Shown: piece after piece, positions 23,088-35,600 of the stretch
Numbering within the stretch: the first letter of the stretch is position 1
Layout of the letters: each line of letters begins with the position of its first letter
Source: Russula earlei
Taxonomy: Eukaryota; Basidiomycota; Agaricomycetes; Russulales; Russulaceae
Assembly: GCA_025769875.1 (NCBI GenBank)
Contig: JAGFNK010000158.1
Location: forward strand, 43,117-107,116
Reading direction: 5' to 3'
Length of the DNA stretch: 64,000 bases
Notes under the pieces: generated by a model
Told to the model about the DNA's origin: nothing
The model's input: only the letters and a program-made list of their open reading frames with translations
Database searches by the model: none
Position numbers and translations under genes: made by a program

Positions 23088-26000
23088 ATGAGTTACCCAT
23101 CACAGTCCTCCTCGTTCCGGTCACTTTTCAACGCTGCCTTGAAGGACTACGAAAAAAAGACGGGGACGAGACTAGTTGACCATCCGCTTGCCAAGGAGCT
23201 CGAAAGGTGCAACTCTGTAAATTCCATTACCGCCGTCCTTCAGGGACAGGCACGTTCCTTCGGTCGAGATGACGGAATGATCATGAAATCGGTCAAGTGT
23301 TCCGTCCAGGTCTTGCACACGCTTTCTACGAGCATCGTACTTCGTGAGGGTATTGGTACAGTGCGCCTGAAGGTGACCATTGGAATCGCTGTCCCTGATG
23401 CCAATTCCGCAGCTTTTCCCAGGTGCGAAGGCAGTTTTCGCTGCAATCGGTATCTTGTTGGGAGTATGTCCTATTTTCCGCTCAGATAGCTGTGTGTCCG
23501 ATATTAAGCTGCCTCAGGCAGTCAAAAATGTTACCGCAAGTCACCGTGCACTCCTCGACCTGCTCGAGTCCTTCGAGAGTTTCATCGTTAGACTCAAGAT
23601 TTATACAGAGGACCATCCTAACGACACAACAGCATTGGAGGACGTTCTCGTAAAGATAATCGTGGAATTTCTTTCCGCCCTCGCTCTAGCGACCAAGCAG
23701 GCCAAGCGAGGACGATTTAGTATGTCCATCTTCCCCCGCTTATTGAGGCGGGTGACTGAAGGCAATGCAGTGAATTTTGTTGGTATCCTTGGCGGTGGGA
23801 ATGAGATAGAGAAAGCGCTACAGAAGCTGGATAGGCTCACTCAAGATGAGGTTCGAATGACCACAGCACAGACGTTCCGGATTGTCAATCAAAACAGGGT
23901 GATGTTGGGTGGTGAGCGATTCTACTCGGCCTGTGCCCTGTTCTCCCATGACCACACAACCGCCTAGACTTATTAAGAAGGCCATCACCAGACAACAGGA
24001 AATCCGTGACGGAAATGACCAAGTCCGAACGTGGGTCATTTTGATTTTGAACTTTCGCATAGCTGTTGCGGAACACTCACGCCCCTTCACAGGCGACAAG
24101 CTTCGACAGGACATTCACAAATGGCTCTCCCCCCCAGATCCCTGGCAAAACCACAAAATCGCTCGTGATTCTAAGCATGACGGAACCTCAACATGGTGGA
24201 TTGAAGGTGACAGTTATGCAAAATGGAAATCATCTGGTCCCAGTTCTCTTTTGTGGATACATGGAAAACGTTTGTGTTTTGTTGCCATACTCACCCCTCA
24301 CGATTAATGACTCTTCCCTCTCTAGCGGGTGCCGGAAAGACTATTCTATGGTACTTCCCTCTCCCGTATTTCCTTTGCAGTAACTGATCATAAGCCATGG
24401 GGCAGTTCTGCAATCATTGCAGATGTCCTCGAAATGCACGAGGGCGGACAAGCATCATTAGCTTTCTTTTATTGCGATTTCAAGGAGGAACAAAAGAGGG
24501 ACCTGCGCAGTTTGGTGTCATCCCTCTTGGTCCAGCTTTGCGATCAGTCTGATGCGTATTATGCCGTCCTTTCTGAACTCTTCGGGGCGCATGGTTGTGG
24601 TGAGAAATATGTCAGCGAAGCTGAGCTCGTACAATGCCTTAAAGACATGGTCAATATCCCGGGACAAGCTACTTCGTACATCATCATCGATGCCCTGGAC
24701 GAATGCCCAGAGACGGCTGGTTTGCCATCTCCTCGTGACAGAGTCTTGAAACTGGTGGAGGATCTTGTCAAGTTACGGGTTACGAACTTGCGGATTTGTG
24801 TTACTAGCCGGCCTCAGGCTGACATCAAACTTGCCCTCGAATGTCTATCTTTCCGTTCTGTTTCTTTACATTCGGAGGAAGGACAAATTCGTGACATCGT
24901 GGAATATATCAAGTCTATCATTCACACGGAGCGTCCGTTCCAGAAATGGAATGCAATGGATAGGGAACTGGTGATTGATGTGATTACGAACAAAGCCGAT
25001 GGGATGTAAGTAAACACCACTACCGTTCGTTATTGGGTTCGCTCATATCTGCGATTAGGTTTCGCTGGGTTTTCTGTCAGCTCGTCTACCTCCGTTCCTG
25101 CATACCCGGGCGTATCCGGCGTGCTCTTGATGAATTACCAAGGACTCTCGACGAGACATACGCACGCACATTGATGGAACTCGATGAGCAAAGTTGGGAA
25201 TATGCGCACCGACTGTTCCAGTGCGTGGCAGTAGCCTCCCGGCCGCTCCGCGTGAAGGAACTCGCAGAGTTTCTTGCCTTCGATTTTGACACAGGATCAA
25301 CTCCTGCGTACGTGACCGACTGGCGGCCAAACGACCCAGCACACACGGTACTATCCACATGCTCTAGTTTTCTTTGCATCGTCGACACGGACGGATCACA
25401 AGTGATACAATTTTCGCACTTTTCGGTCAAAGAATACCTGACGTCGCCGCGGCTCGCCAAATCAAAGGACCCGATTTCCCGTTTCCACGTTTCTATGCCT
25501 CCCTCTCACACCGTCGTTGCGCAGGCCTGCCTCGGTCTTCTGTTACACCTTGATGAAGACGTCACGAAGGGCTGCCTGGAGAAGTTCCCCCTCGCGGATT
25601 ACGCTGCTGAGTACTGGGATGACCATGCTCGCTTCGAGGGGGTGTCGGCAACGATCCAAGCCGAGACGAGACGTCTGTTTGATACGAGAAAACACCATAT
25701 GTCAACCTGGGTGTGGATATACGACCGAGTAGACGGCAGGAGTAAGCCCTCCGAAGGCCCCTCACAAGCCAGAACAGCGTTACATTATGCGGCGTGCTGT
25801 GGGTTACATGACATTGTCAAGTTCCTGATCGTCGATCGATCAGAGGACGTAAACGCGTGGGACTCGATCGGAAATACTCCACTGCGCGTCGCATCGAGAG
25901 AGGGGCATTTGGAAGTTGCCATTGTCCTTCTCCAGCATGGCGCAGATCCGAATGCCCAAAGGGAACATAGCTTGACGGCATTGCATGTAGCATCGCTAAA

Positions 26001-29000
26001 CGGACATGTGGATATTGCTCGTGTCCTTCTCGAGCATGGCGCAGATCCGAATGCCCAAGACAAAGATAACGCGACGGCATTTCATTTAGCATCGAAAAAC
26101 GGACATGTGGATATTGCTCGTGTCCTTCTCGAGTATGGCGCAGATCCGAATGCCCAAGACGAAGATAACGCGACGGCATTCCATTATGCATCGCACAACG
26201 GACATGTGGATATTGCTCGTGTCCTTGTCGAGCATGGCGCAGATCCGAATGCCCAGACCAAAGATAACTGGACGGCGTTGCATTTGGCATCGCAAAACGG
26301 ACATGTGGATATTGCTCGTGTCCTTCTCGAGCATGGCGCAGATCCAAGTTTCCAGACCGAAAATAACGCGACGGCATTGCATTCAGCATCGCACAACGGA
26401 CATGTGGATATTGCTCGTGTCCTTCTCGAGCATGGCGCAGATCCGAATGCCCAAGCCAATGATAACTGGACGGCATTGCATTATGCATCGCAGAACGGAC
26501 ATGTGGATATTGCTCGTGTCCTTCTCGAGCATGCCGCAGATCCGAATGCCCAGACCAAAGATAACGCGACGGCATTGCATTATGCATCGCAGAACGGACA
26601 TGTAGATATTGCTCGTGTCCTTGTCGAGCATGGGGCAGATCCGAATGCCCAAGACAACGATAACAGGACGGCATTGCATGTGGCATCGCAAAACGGACAT
26701 GTGGATATTGCTCGTGTCCTTCTCGAGCATGGCGCAGATCCGAATACCCAGACCGAAGATAACTGGACGGCATTGCATTCAGCATCGAAAAACGGACATG
26801 TGGATATTGCTCGTGTCCTTCTCGAGCATGCCGCAGATCCGAACGCCCAAGCCAATGATAACGTGACGGCATTGCATTTAGCATCGCAGAACGGACATGT
26901 GGATATTGCTCGTGTCCTTGTCGAGCATGGCGCAGATCCGAATGCCCAAGACAAAGATAACGCGACGGCATTGCATTCAGCATCGCAGAACGGACATGTG
27001 GATATTGCTCGTGTCCTTGTCGAGCATGGCGCAGATCCGAATGCCCAAGACAAAGATAACGCGACGGCATTGCATTTAGCATCGCAGAACGGACATGTGG
27101 ATATTGCTCGTGTCCTTCTCGAGTATGGCGCAGATCCGAATGCCCAAGACGAAGATAACGCGACGGCATTCCATTATGCATCGCACAACGGACATGTGGA
27201 TATTGCTCGTGTCCTTGTCGAGCATGGCGCAGATCCGAATGCCCAGACCAAAGATAACTGGACGGCGTTGCATTCAGCATCGAAAAACGGACATGTGGAT
27301 ATTGCTCGTGTCCTTCTCGAGCATGGCACAGATCCGAACGCCCAAGACAATGATAACGTGACGGCATTGCATTTGGCATCGCAAAACGGACATGTGGATA
27401 TTGCTCGTGTCCTTCTCGAGCATGGCGCAGATCCAAGTTTCCAGACCGAAAATAACGCGACGGCATTGCATTCAGCATCGCACAACGGACATGTGGATAT
27501 TGCTCGTGTCCTTCTCGAGCATGGCGCAGATCCGAATGCCCAAGCCAATGATAACGTGACGGCATTGCATTCAGCATCGCAAAACGGACATGTGGATATT
27601 GCTCGTGTCCTTCTCGAGCATGGCGCAGATCCGAATACCCAGACCAAGGATAACTGGACGGCATTGCATTATGCATCGCAGAACGGACATGTGGATATTG
27701 CTCGTGTCCTTCTCGAGCATGCCGCAGATCCGAATGCCCAGACCAAAGATAACGCGACGGCATTGCATTATGCATCGCAGAACGGACATGTAGATATTGC
27801 TTGTGTCCTTGTCGAGCATGGGGCAGATCCGAATGCCCAAGACAACGATAACAGGACGGCATTGCATGTGGCATCGCAAAACGGACATGTGGATATTGCT
27901 CGTGTCCTTCTCGAGCATGCCGCAGATCCGAATGCCCAGACCAAAGATAACTGGACGGCATTGCATTCAGCATCGAAAAACGGACATGTGGATATTGCTC
28001 GTGTCCTTCTCGAGCATGCCGCAGATCCGAACGCCCGAGCCAATGATAACGTGACGGCATTGCATTTAGCATCGCAGAACGGACATGTGGATATTGCTCG
28101 TGTCCTTGTCGAGCATGGCGCAGATCCGAATGCCCAGACCAAAGATAACGCGACGGCATTGCATTTAGCATCGCAGAACGGACATGTGGATATTGCTCGT
28201 GTCCTTCTCGAGCATGGCGCAGATCCGAATGCCCAGACCAAAGATAACTGGACGGCGTTGCATTCAGCATCGAAAAACGGACATGTGGATATTGCTCGTG
28301 TCCTTCTCGAGCATGGCACAGATCCGAACGCCCAAGACAATGATAACTGGACGGCATTGCATTTGGCATCGCAAAACGGACATGTGGATATTGCTCGTGT
28401 CCTTCTCGAGCATGGCGCAGATCCAAGTTTCCAGACCGAAAATAACGCGACGGCATTGCATTTAGCATCGCACAACGGACATGTGGATATTGCTCGTGTC
28501 CTTCTCGAGCATGGCGCAGATCCGAATGCCCAGACCAAAGATAACTGGACGGCATTGCATTTGGCATCGCAAAACGGACATGTGGATATTGCTCGTGTCC
28601 TTCTGAAGCATGGCGCAGATCCAAGTTTCCAGACCGAAAATAACGCGACGGCATTGCATTGGGCATCGCACAACGGACATGTGGATATTGCTCGTGTCCT
28701 TCTGAAGCATGGCGCAGATCCGAATGCCCAGGCCAAAGATAACTGGACCGCATTGCATTTGGCATCGCAAAACGGACATGTGGATATTGCTCGTGTCCTT
28801 CTCGAGCATGGCGCAGATCCAAGTTTCCAGACCGAAAATAACGCGACGGCATTGCATTTAGCATCGCACAACGGACATGTGGATATTGCTCGTGTCCTTC
28901 TCGAGCATGGCGCAGATCCGAATGCCCAGACCAAAGATAACGCGACGGCATTGCCTTTAGCATCGCAGAACGGACATGTGGATATTGCTCGTGTCCTTCT

Positions 29001-29820
29001 GGAGCATGGCGCAGATCCGAATGCCCAGACCAAAGATAACTGGACGGCGTTGCATTCAGCATCGAAAAACGGACATGTGGATATTGCTCGTGTCCTTCTC
29101 GAGCATGGCACAGATCCGAACGCCCAAGACAATGATAACTGGACGGCATTGCATTTGGCATCGCAAAACGGACATGTGGATATTGCTCGTGTCCTTCTCG
29201 AGCATGCCGCAGATCCAAGCTTCCAGACCGAAAATAACGCGACGGCATTGCATTGGGCATCGCACAACGGACATGTAGATATTGCTCGTGTCCTTCTCGA
29301 GCATGGCGCAGATCCAAACGCCCAAGACAATGATAACGCGACGGCATTGCATTTAGCATCGCAAAACGGACATGTGGATATTGCTGGTGTCCTTCTCGAG
29401 CATGCCGCAGATCCGAATGCCCAGGCCAAATGGACCGCATTGCATTTGGCATCGCAAAACGGACATGTGGATATTGCTCGTGTCCTTCTCGAGCATGGCG
29501 CAGATCCAAACGCCCAAGACAATGATAACGCGACGGCATTGCATTATGTATCCCAGAACGGACATGTAGTTATTGCTCGTGTCCTTCTCGAGCATGGCGC
29601 AGATCCGAATGCCCAAAACTACCAAGAGTCGACAGCATTGCATCTGGCATCGAGATGGGGAGAGCTTGACGTCGTTCAGCTGCTGCTCCAGTACAGTTGC
29701 GATATTCACGCACCAGACAGCGAGGGTCAGACGGCATTCCAGAGAGCCTCAGACCAGGGTACACATTTTGATATAATGGAGCTCCTGTTGGCACATGGAG
29801 CAGCGGATCACAGGAAATAA
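23088..29820 (+). CDS. Fungal STAND/NLR-like protein: Goodbye-NACHT-ankyrin array
   Basis: A presumed intracellular sensor of the NLR type. The ATG at 23088 opens MSYPSQSSSFRSLFNAALKD, then DYEKKTGTRLVDHPLAKELE, the fungal 'Goodbye' N-terminal domain. It continues through SALALATKQAKRGR and LQKLDRLTQDEVRMTTAQT. After short introns come DKLRQDIHKWLSPPDPW and a NACHT P-loop GKPGAGKT, assembled across the intron 24270-24325. The Walker B region is SYIIIDALDECPE (about 24673-24711). A winged-helix-like part follows (LFQCVAVASRPLRVKELAEF, IQFSHFSVKEYLTSPRL). From 25770 the last large exon is ankyrin repeats to the stop at 29818. Introns by eye: 23373-23412, 23464-23517, two between 23912 and 24090, 24270-24325, 24351-24405, 25007-25062. 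Roles of such proteins in non-self recognition are inferred from the family. No lesion was seen. Confidence 0.85.
25975..29643 (+). repeat. 37 tandem 99-nt ankyrin repeats
   Basis: The string ggacatgt(g/a)g recurs every 99 bases from 26002 to 29560. One unit is 6 bases shorter (near 29428), and the distance fits exactly 37 units. Each unit encodes the 33-residue consensus (D/T)xDNxTALHxASxNGHVDIARVLLEHGADPNAQ, shown here with x at variable places. Two diverged ankyrin units precede the array and two follow it. Variation is mostly at the linker, at the residue before TALH, between H and AS, and at the residue before NGH. Because the period is divisible by three, long antisense frames also stay open here; they are not genes. 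Confidence 0.95.
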
Positions 29821-30300
29821 TAATAAAGATTCGGGTGAGTTGGCCAAGTGTTTCAATGGTGTGTGTGTGATGTTGATGTGTTATGATAATACGCATAGAA
29901 CGGACAATGGCGTTGTCGATCTCACTCACACCCAATTAATGTCACCGCATAATACTTCCAGTTTATTGCAAAACCTGTGCCTGGAAACTCGAAGTCGGAA
30001 TGAGGTCAAGCATTTGCGTAGGACACGGCAGATGACCCGAATACGGTGCCCACGACTTGGTAAATTGTTTTTGTTTTATTTTCGAGTATGCGGCTTAAGA
30101 CTGACGCCAAGCCGCAGTCTGTATTGTGCTGCATTTACAGGGAGAAATATTTAGCGGGTAGCGAGGGCTGGTCGACGGGGATTGTACATAATCAATGAGG
30201 GGATAGAAAGTCGAAAATACAGGTACAGATGACCATTGGGACCGGGTATAGTTTGGGACTCGCGCGCTTTGGCCCAACTAAAAAGCGTCTTTGACAGTTT
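29821..30300. other. 3' region of the NLR-like gene
   Basis: AT-richer sequence directly after the stop at 29820, probably the 3' UTR and terminator. No coding motif was recognised. Confidence 0.4.
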
Positions 30301-30386
30301 GAAGCATGCTTTGCTCACCTGCAAACATTCAAGGAAAGCCTGTCACTTTTAGTGCCGAAAACGGTCGATAGGGAGAGGTGGGGGGG

Positions 30387-31329
30387 CTATCGGAGAGAGG
30401 TAGGCTGCCCAAGGGCGTGCAAAGCATGTGCATTATTGAATGACATGAGCGAGGGTTTGAGCTTTGACTCCGCATTTGGGGAATCTGGTCGACTTGCGGG
30501 GCGGAAGCGGGCTGTGTAGGAGCCAAGAAAGGCGAGGTGGATGTTAGTGAGGGGCGGCGGGAAGGTGGCCCCTTGGATGACCAGGGCTGGGAGCATGAGA
30601 TAGGCTTGTGTTTACTTGCGGTCTCCGTGTCATCTGGCCTGCCATGCGAAGATGGCTAGCTTTTTGGCCAAGGACGCCTGAAAGTCAACAGTGTGCGGCT
30701 CGTGGTAGATTAGGGGAAATGAGCTGGCTGCATTGTCTTGGGTGATTTTAACGCGTTTGACGCCTCAAAGAGAGGATACAGGTTCAAGTCGGAGCCTCGT
30801 GTTCCTAAACACAGAGGTCAGCATTGTGTAGGACTCATGGACATGGAATGGTCCTGCATGGGGACACGAGTTTGTGCTTACCTGTATGGCCGCAGGGTCT
30901 GAGGAAAGGATGGTGACTCGGTTTTCGAGTTATAGCTGAAGTGGCATTGTGCGAGATGGGTCGCTGAGACCAGGATGTTGAGGTCCACGTCGAAAGCCAT
31001 GGCTGTGGTAGAAGTGGGTGACTTCTGAGCATCTGACGAATCCGACTGCCACGCAAGTGTCAATGGCAGGTTATAGGTCGTCATCGTTGTTCCAGTTCGT
31101 CTTTGAGCGCTGGGAGAAGACCAAGGCATGGTGGCCGTGGTTTGCCATGTCGGTGGTCGTGTTGGTCGAGCGCTTCCGTTCGTTCCCGTCTAGGACCCAA
31201 GAGGGCAGATGGAGGGAACTGAATTACTCGATATGTGCTGCCTACAAGCACGCCATACTGCCGCGTGGTGGCGAACCAAAATGGTTCCAGACGTCGTGCC
31301 TTACGCTTCAGGCTTGAAAGACTGCTCAC
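30387..31329 (-). other. Minus-strand region with possible coding exons, not resolved
   Basis: Minus-strand frames with plausible splice donors (GTAAGC after about 30884, GTAAAC after about 30610) give fragments such as AFDVDLNILVSATHLAQC and NAASSFPLIYHEPHTVDFQA. They could be exons of one small gene, but I cannot join them with confidence, and no family is recognised. It may be a decayed gene at the edge of the repeat block. Confidence 0.25.
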
Positions 31330-31429
31330 CTTTTTGGAAATGCTAAGAGTCTGCGAACATACAGCACCTGCATCGGGATTTCTGCGACAAAATAAACCTC
31401 ATTCCCTCTTCGAGGTCCTTAGACGGGTC

Positions 31430-32368
31430 AACCCTTGGGTGGATTATCTGCTCCCTGCAGACGGGTCAAAATGAACTGGTCAAGTTGAGAGTCAAAGTTC
31501 TGCTGCACAGCATTCAGTTGTGCTGTCGTCGGTTTGGCGGTACCGGCCCGTTCACTGGAACCAGATAAGATCCAGCCTATCGATGTAGTTTGGAGTTTAT
31601 GAACGACAAGTAAGTCAGCCTGACGGGCTTATATCGAACAACCTTCCTTCTCTCGTGGAAGGTGAATGTGCGCGCTGTCAGAAACGAAGTCGGTGAGTTG
31701 TCCGCAGTTAATCTGAACCAAGAGAAAAGAAAGAAAAGGCCGAGACATACGCGAAAACACAGTAGTGGATGACTTGAACCCCATTCGAGGTCAAGTACGG
31801 CGGCAGTATTGAGCGGGACTCAGCCGTTTCTGGTGGTGCGTCTGACCTGTCGGGAGAGGGCGGCGGCAGTGGACGCGCAGGCGTTGAGGTGTCTTCGACT
31901 TGCGGAGGCGGTCAGGGAGGCAAGGAGCTTGCTGTTGACAGTGATGATGACGAGGGTGAGGGCAGTGAGGGCATGCTTGAACGTGGTGATGACGGGAGGA
32001 AAATGGGAAAACGTTGCATGCCTATTGTATCCACCGGTCTTGTTTTCGACGCATGGCCGCGATTCGTGGCTTTCTGAGAGGCGAAAGGTCGCGCCACGCT
32101 CTGTGAGAGGCGGTCTCAAACTGCCCGCTGGGACTACTTTGATGGCGCCAGACGGTGAGCGTTCAGAACGTGGCTGTTAGCACTCGACGCATAGTCCATC
32201 CCCGCGCTCGTGGGTAAAACAATAAAGTCAGGCAACTCGCGCAGGCTCTATTTTGGCTCTGAGCAGGTCCATTTCCTTCTTCTCAAAAAATCGACAACGA
32301 GGTTGATGATTGACGCTGTTTCGTCGAGGTCTCGGTCGAGCATGTTCCAGACGGTGGAGGCCAGGTCT
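31430..32368 (-). repeat. Duplicated segment copy B, left part
   Basis: Matches copy A (11380-12330) in order and orientation: ccttccttctctcgtggaag near 31640, the tract around 31890-31930 with gaggtgtcttcgacttgcgg, and catgttccagacggtggagg near 32341. Minus-strand translation near 32340-32250 contains TVWNMLDRD and NLVVDFLRRRKWTC. The copy stops at 32368, where the copia element is inserted. Confidence 0.65.
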
Positions 32369-32628
32369 TGATGTAAATGTATGTTTTCGTTATATGTTTC
32401 ACGCGCTCACGTATATATTGTATCCGCGATGAATATGTACGTTCCGTTTTGTTATGATCTCATACGACGTCATACATAAAATCATAAAAAACTACTTATA
32501 GTATATACTTCCATGTACGATTACCAAGCCCGTAGCGTACTTGTGATTTAACTACGGCCCTCGCGTGGGCCCACACAATTGAAGCGTTTTCTACCATTCC
32601 ATTCCCGTCCCTGGCCCTTTTCTCACCA
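32369..32628 (+). repeat. 5' LTR of the copia element
   Basis: Starts TGATGTAAATG and ends TTTTCTCACCA. It is 260 bp and differs from the 3' LTR at 4 positions (one near 32513, one near 32585, two near 32606-32608). The sequence just after it (ggttatgggccctg) is where the primer-binding site is expected; I could not match it to a tRNA. Confidence 0.92.
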
Positions 32629-32698
32629 GGTTATGGGCCCTGACTGTTGCCATTGACCAAACCAAAAAGACTACATTCATTCACTTGTAACAACCACA

Positions 32699-35600
32699 AT
32701 GGACGACCTCAAAGTCCCTATTGAAAAGTTAGCCAGCGATGGCAGTAATTGGGTCACTTACCGCGACCGCATGATGTGGACTTTCCAATCTCGAGGGCTG
32801 ACAGAACACCTTACCGAAGTCAGCGTCTCAGCTGCATACATTGCTATCGGCAACGTGGGCCACTTGACGCCGCAAGCCCGATGGGATATGGACAATGCCA
32901 CAGTAAAACAATTAATAGGGGCATCAATCCCCAACAGCGTCTTCACGCAAATCAGAAACAAAATAAACGCTAAAGAAGTGTGGGACGCACTCAAAGCATT
33001 ATTTGAGACACGCACCCAAACAATAATAGTCGACCTGAAGCAGCGACTACAATCAATGCGTTGTGGAGAAGAAGACAACATTCGGACGCACCTAGAGAAG
33101 GTGGCCGACCTCCGAGAGCAACTCGGATCTATGGGAAAAACCATACCTGACGATGAATATGCAGCGATTTTGATGGGATCACTGCCCTCTTCTTATTGGT
33201 CTTCACGCAACGCTATCGCCACCTCTGCCTATATTGGTGGACATACAATTACTGCTGACACAATCATCAAACTGATTACTGACGAGTTTGATCAACGTAC
33301 CCTAGACGCCAATTCCAAGGCCCAAGAAGAGGCCTTTACTGCCGATGCCCAAAAGAAAAAGGGGAAGAAACGCGATATCGAGTGTTTCAATTGCCATAAA
33401 AAAGGGCATATGAAGTCCGATTGTTGGGCAAAAGGAGGCGGTAAGGAGGGGCAAGGACCGAGACAGCGTGCAGGGAAGGACGGTGGGCGGAAGAAATCCG
33501 ACGCCGGGCCAAACGACACTGCCGTTTCAGCTGAGCCAGTGGAGACCGAAGCGTGGGCTGCTATAGAACTGGCAGACGAAACTGATATTGCAGAAGTGGT
33601 CCCCAGAGCCAAACTGAACAGCCAGACAACCGAGCTCTATGACTCAGGAGCTACGCGTCATATGTCGCCTTTTCGAGACAAATTTATCACTTACCAGAAA
33701 ATCACCCCTCATCCTATTATCGCTGCTGATAAGCGAACCTTCTACGCCATTGGCAAAGGAGATCTTCAGATCGATGTCCCGAACGGCACAAAGTCGACAA
33801 AAGTGCTATTGCGTGATACTCTTCACACGCCAGATATTGGAGTGACAGTTGTATCCATCAGTCAAATTTTGAAAGCTGGCTACTCAGTCAAATTTTTGGG
33901 CGACTTCTGCGATATCAAACGAGGGAGCGACGGGTATATTGTGGGGAAGATACCATCAGGAGCGAATGGCCTATTCAAAGTCGAACACAGTATGGCTGCG
34001 ACCACATCGGAAATTTCCGAAAACCTTCTCACGCTCCACAGGAGACTTGGTCACATCTCCCCGACTACCATCCGCACCCTCATTCGCGCCAATGCTATTA
34101 CGGGCGTTCACTTGGTGGACGACCCAACTATTCCATTTATTTGCGACTCTTGTGAGCATGCAAAATCCACGCACAAGGTTATCCACAAGGAGCGGCAAGC
34201 GCCTCTGGCCCAGGCATTCAGAGATGAGGTGCATACAGACCTATGGGGAGCTTCACCTGTCCAGAGCCTTGGTGGCCGAAAATATTATGTGACCTTCACT
34301 GACGACCATACTTGGTGGACTAACATAGAAGCCCTACGTACCAAAAGCGCAACATTCGAGGCATACAAGGTGTTTGCAGCATGGGCACAAACGCAACGAG
34401 GCGTTCGTATCAAACGCCTTAGATCTGACCGTGGCGGTGAGTTCCTCAGTAATGAATTCACTGACTTCTTGAGAAACCAAGGTACTGAGCGACGCCTCAC
34501 AACCGCTGACACGCCCCAACACAATGGCGTAGCGGAGTCGCTCAACCGCCGCCTAGTTGAACGCGTACGCGCCATGCTGCACCAAGCCCAGTTGCCCAAG
34601 AATATGTGGGGCGAAGCTATCAGACATGCTGTTTGGCTGAAGAATCGCACGTCCACACGCGCCATTGGCAACGTAACCCCATATGAGAGGCTATACAATG
34701 AGAAACCTAACTTGAAAGACATTCCGGAGTGGGGACAAATTATTTGGGTTCACCTCAAGAAACAACCCAAATTGGACGCACACGCTATACAAGCGCGATG
34801 GGTTGGTTACGATACCGACAGTACCCACGCCCATCGCATATATTGGCCAACACAAAAAAAGATCTCCGTTGAGCGCGACGTGAGATTCCCCACAATTGAA
34901 GTGGGGCCTACCATTCCAATACTCACTACTCCATTACGCACATCGCACGTCATAAAGGCGTCACCTAGGCCACACTCACCGACATTTACAGCACCATCAT
35001 CCCCTCTCCCCATTTCACCGACGTCAACTCTGTTACCACCATCACCTCTTACACCGGTCACGTTAGCACCTCAAACTGATGATGAAGAAGAAGAAGTCGA
35101 ACAGGAACTTGTGCCTGTGCGCACTCCTGTAACCACGCTGGTACCAAAAAAGAGAGCACAGAAACTTACACAATTCATACAACCGACGTGTCGATCCGAA
35201 CGCGTGCCAAAACCATCATATATTATGCGGCAAATAGCCGCAGGAGAGGGTACAGCAGAGGGCACTAATACCAATTATGCCCATTACCTTGTTGCCACAG
35301 AGTTTACTGACACAAATTCAATTCCACCGATCGAGATCGACAGCGATCCGAAGTCATACGCGTTTGCGCGATCCTGCTCCAATTGGCCTCAATGGAAAGA
35401 GGCAATGGATCGGGAGCTGTCAACTCTCGAGGTGGCCGGCACCTGGGAAGTTGTACCATGCCCACGCGACAAAAATATTATCAGTTCAAAGTGGGTTTAT
35501 CACATTAAAAGAAAGGCAGACGGAACCGTACTCAAATACAAAGCACGGCTTGTTGCCCGCGGCTTCATGCAAATATACGGGGTGGACTATTTTATCACCT

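Noticed and set aside
25817..29539. A 1240-codon open frame and several others antisense or out of frame across the ankyrin array
   Set aside because: They stay open only because the 99-nt unit is a multiple of three and has no stop in those frames. The sense frame carries the ankyrin motif and joins to NACHT.
26002..29560. Regularly spaced repeats that might suggest a CRISPR-like array
   Set aside because: The units are contiguous coding ankyrin repeats without unique spacers, in a eukaryotic gene.
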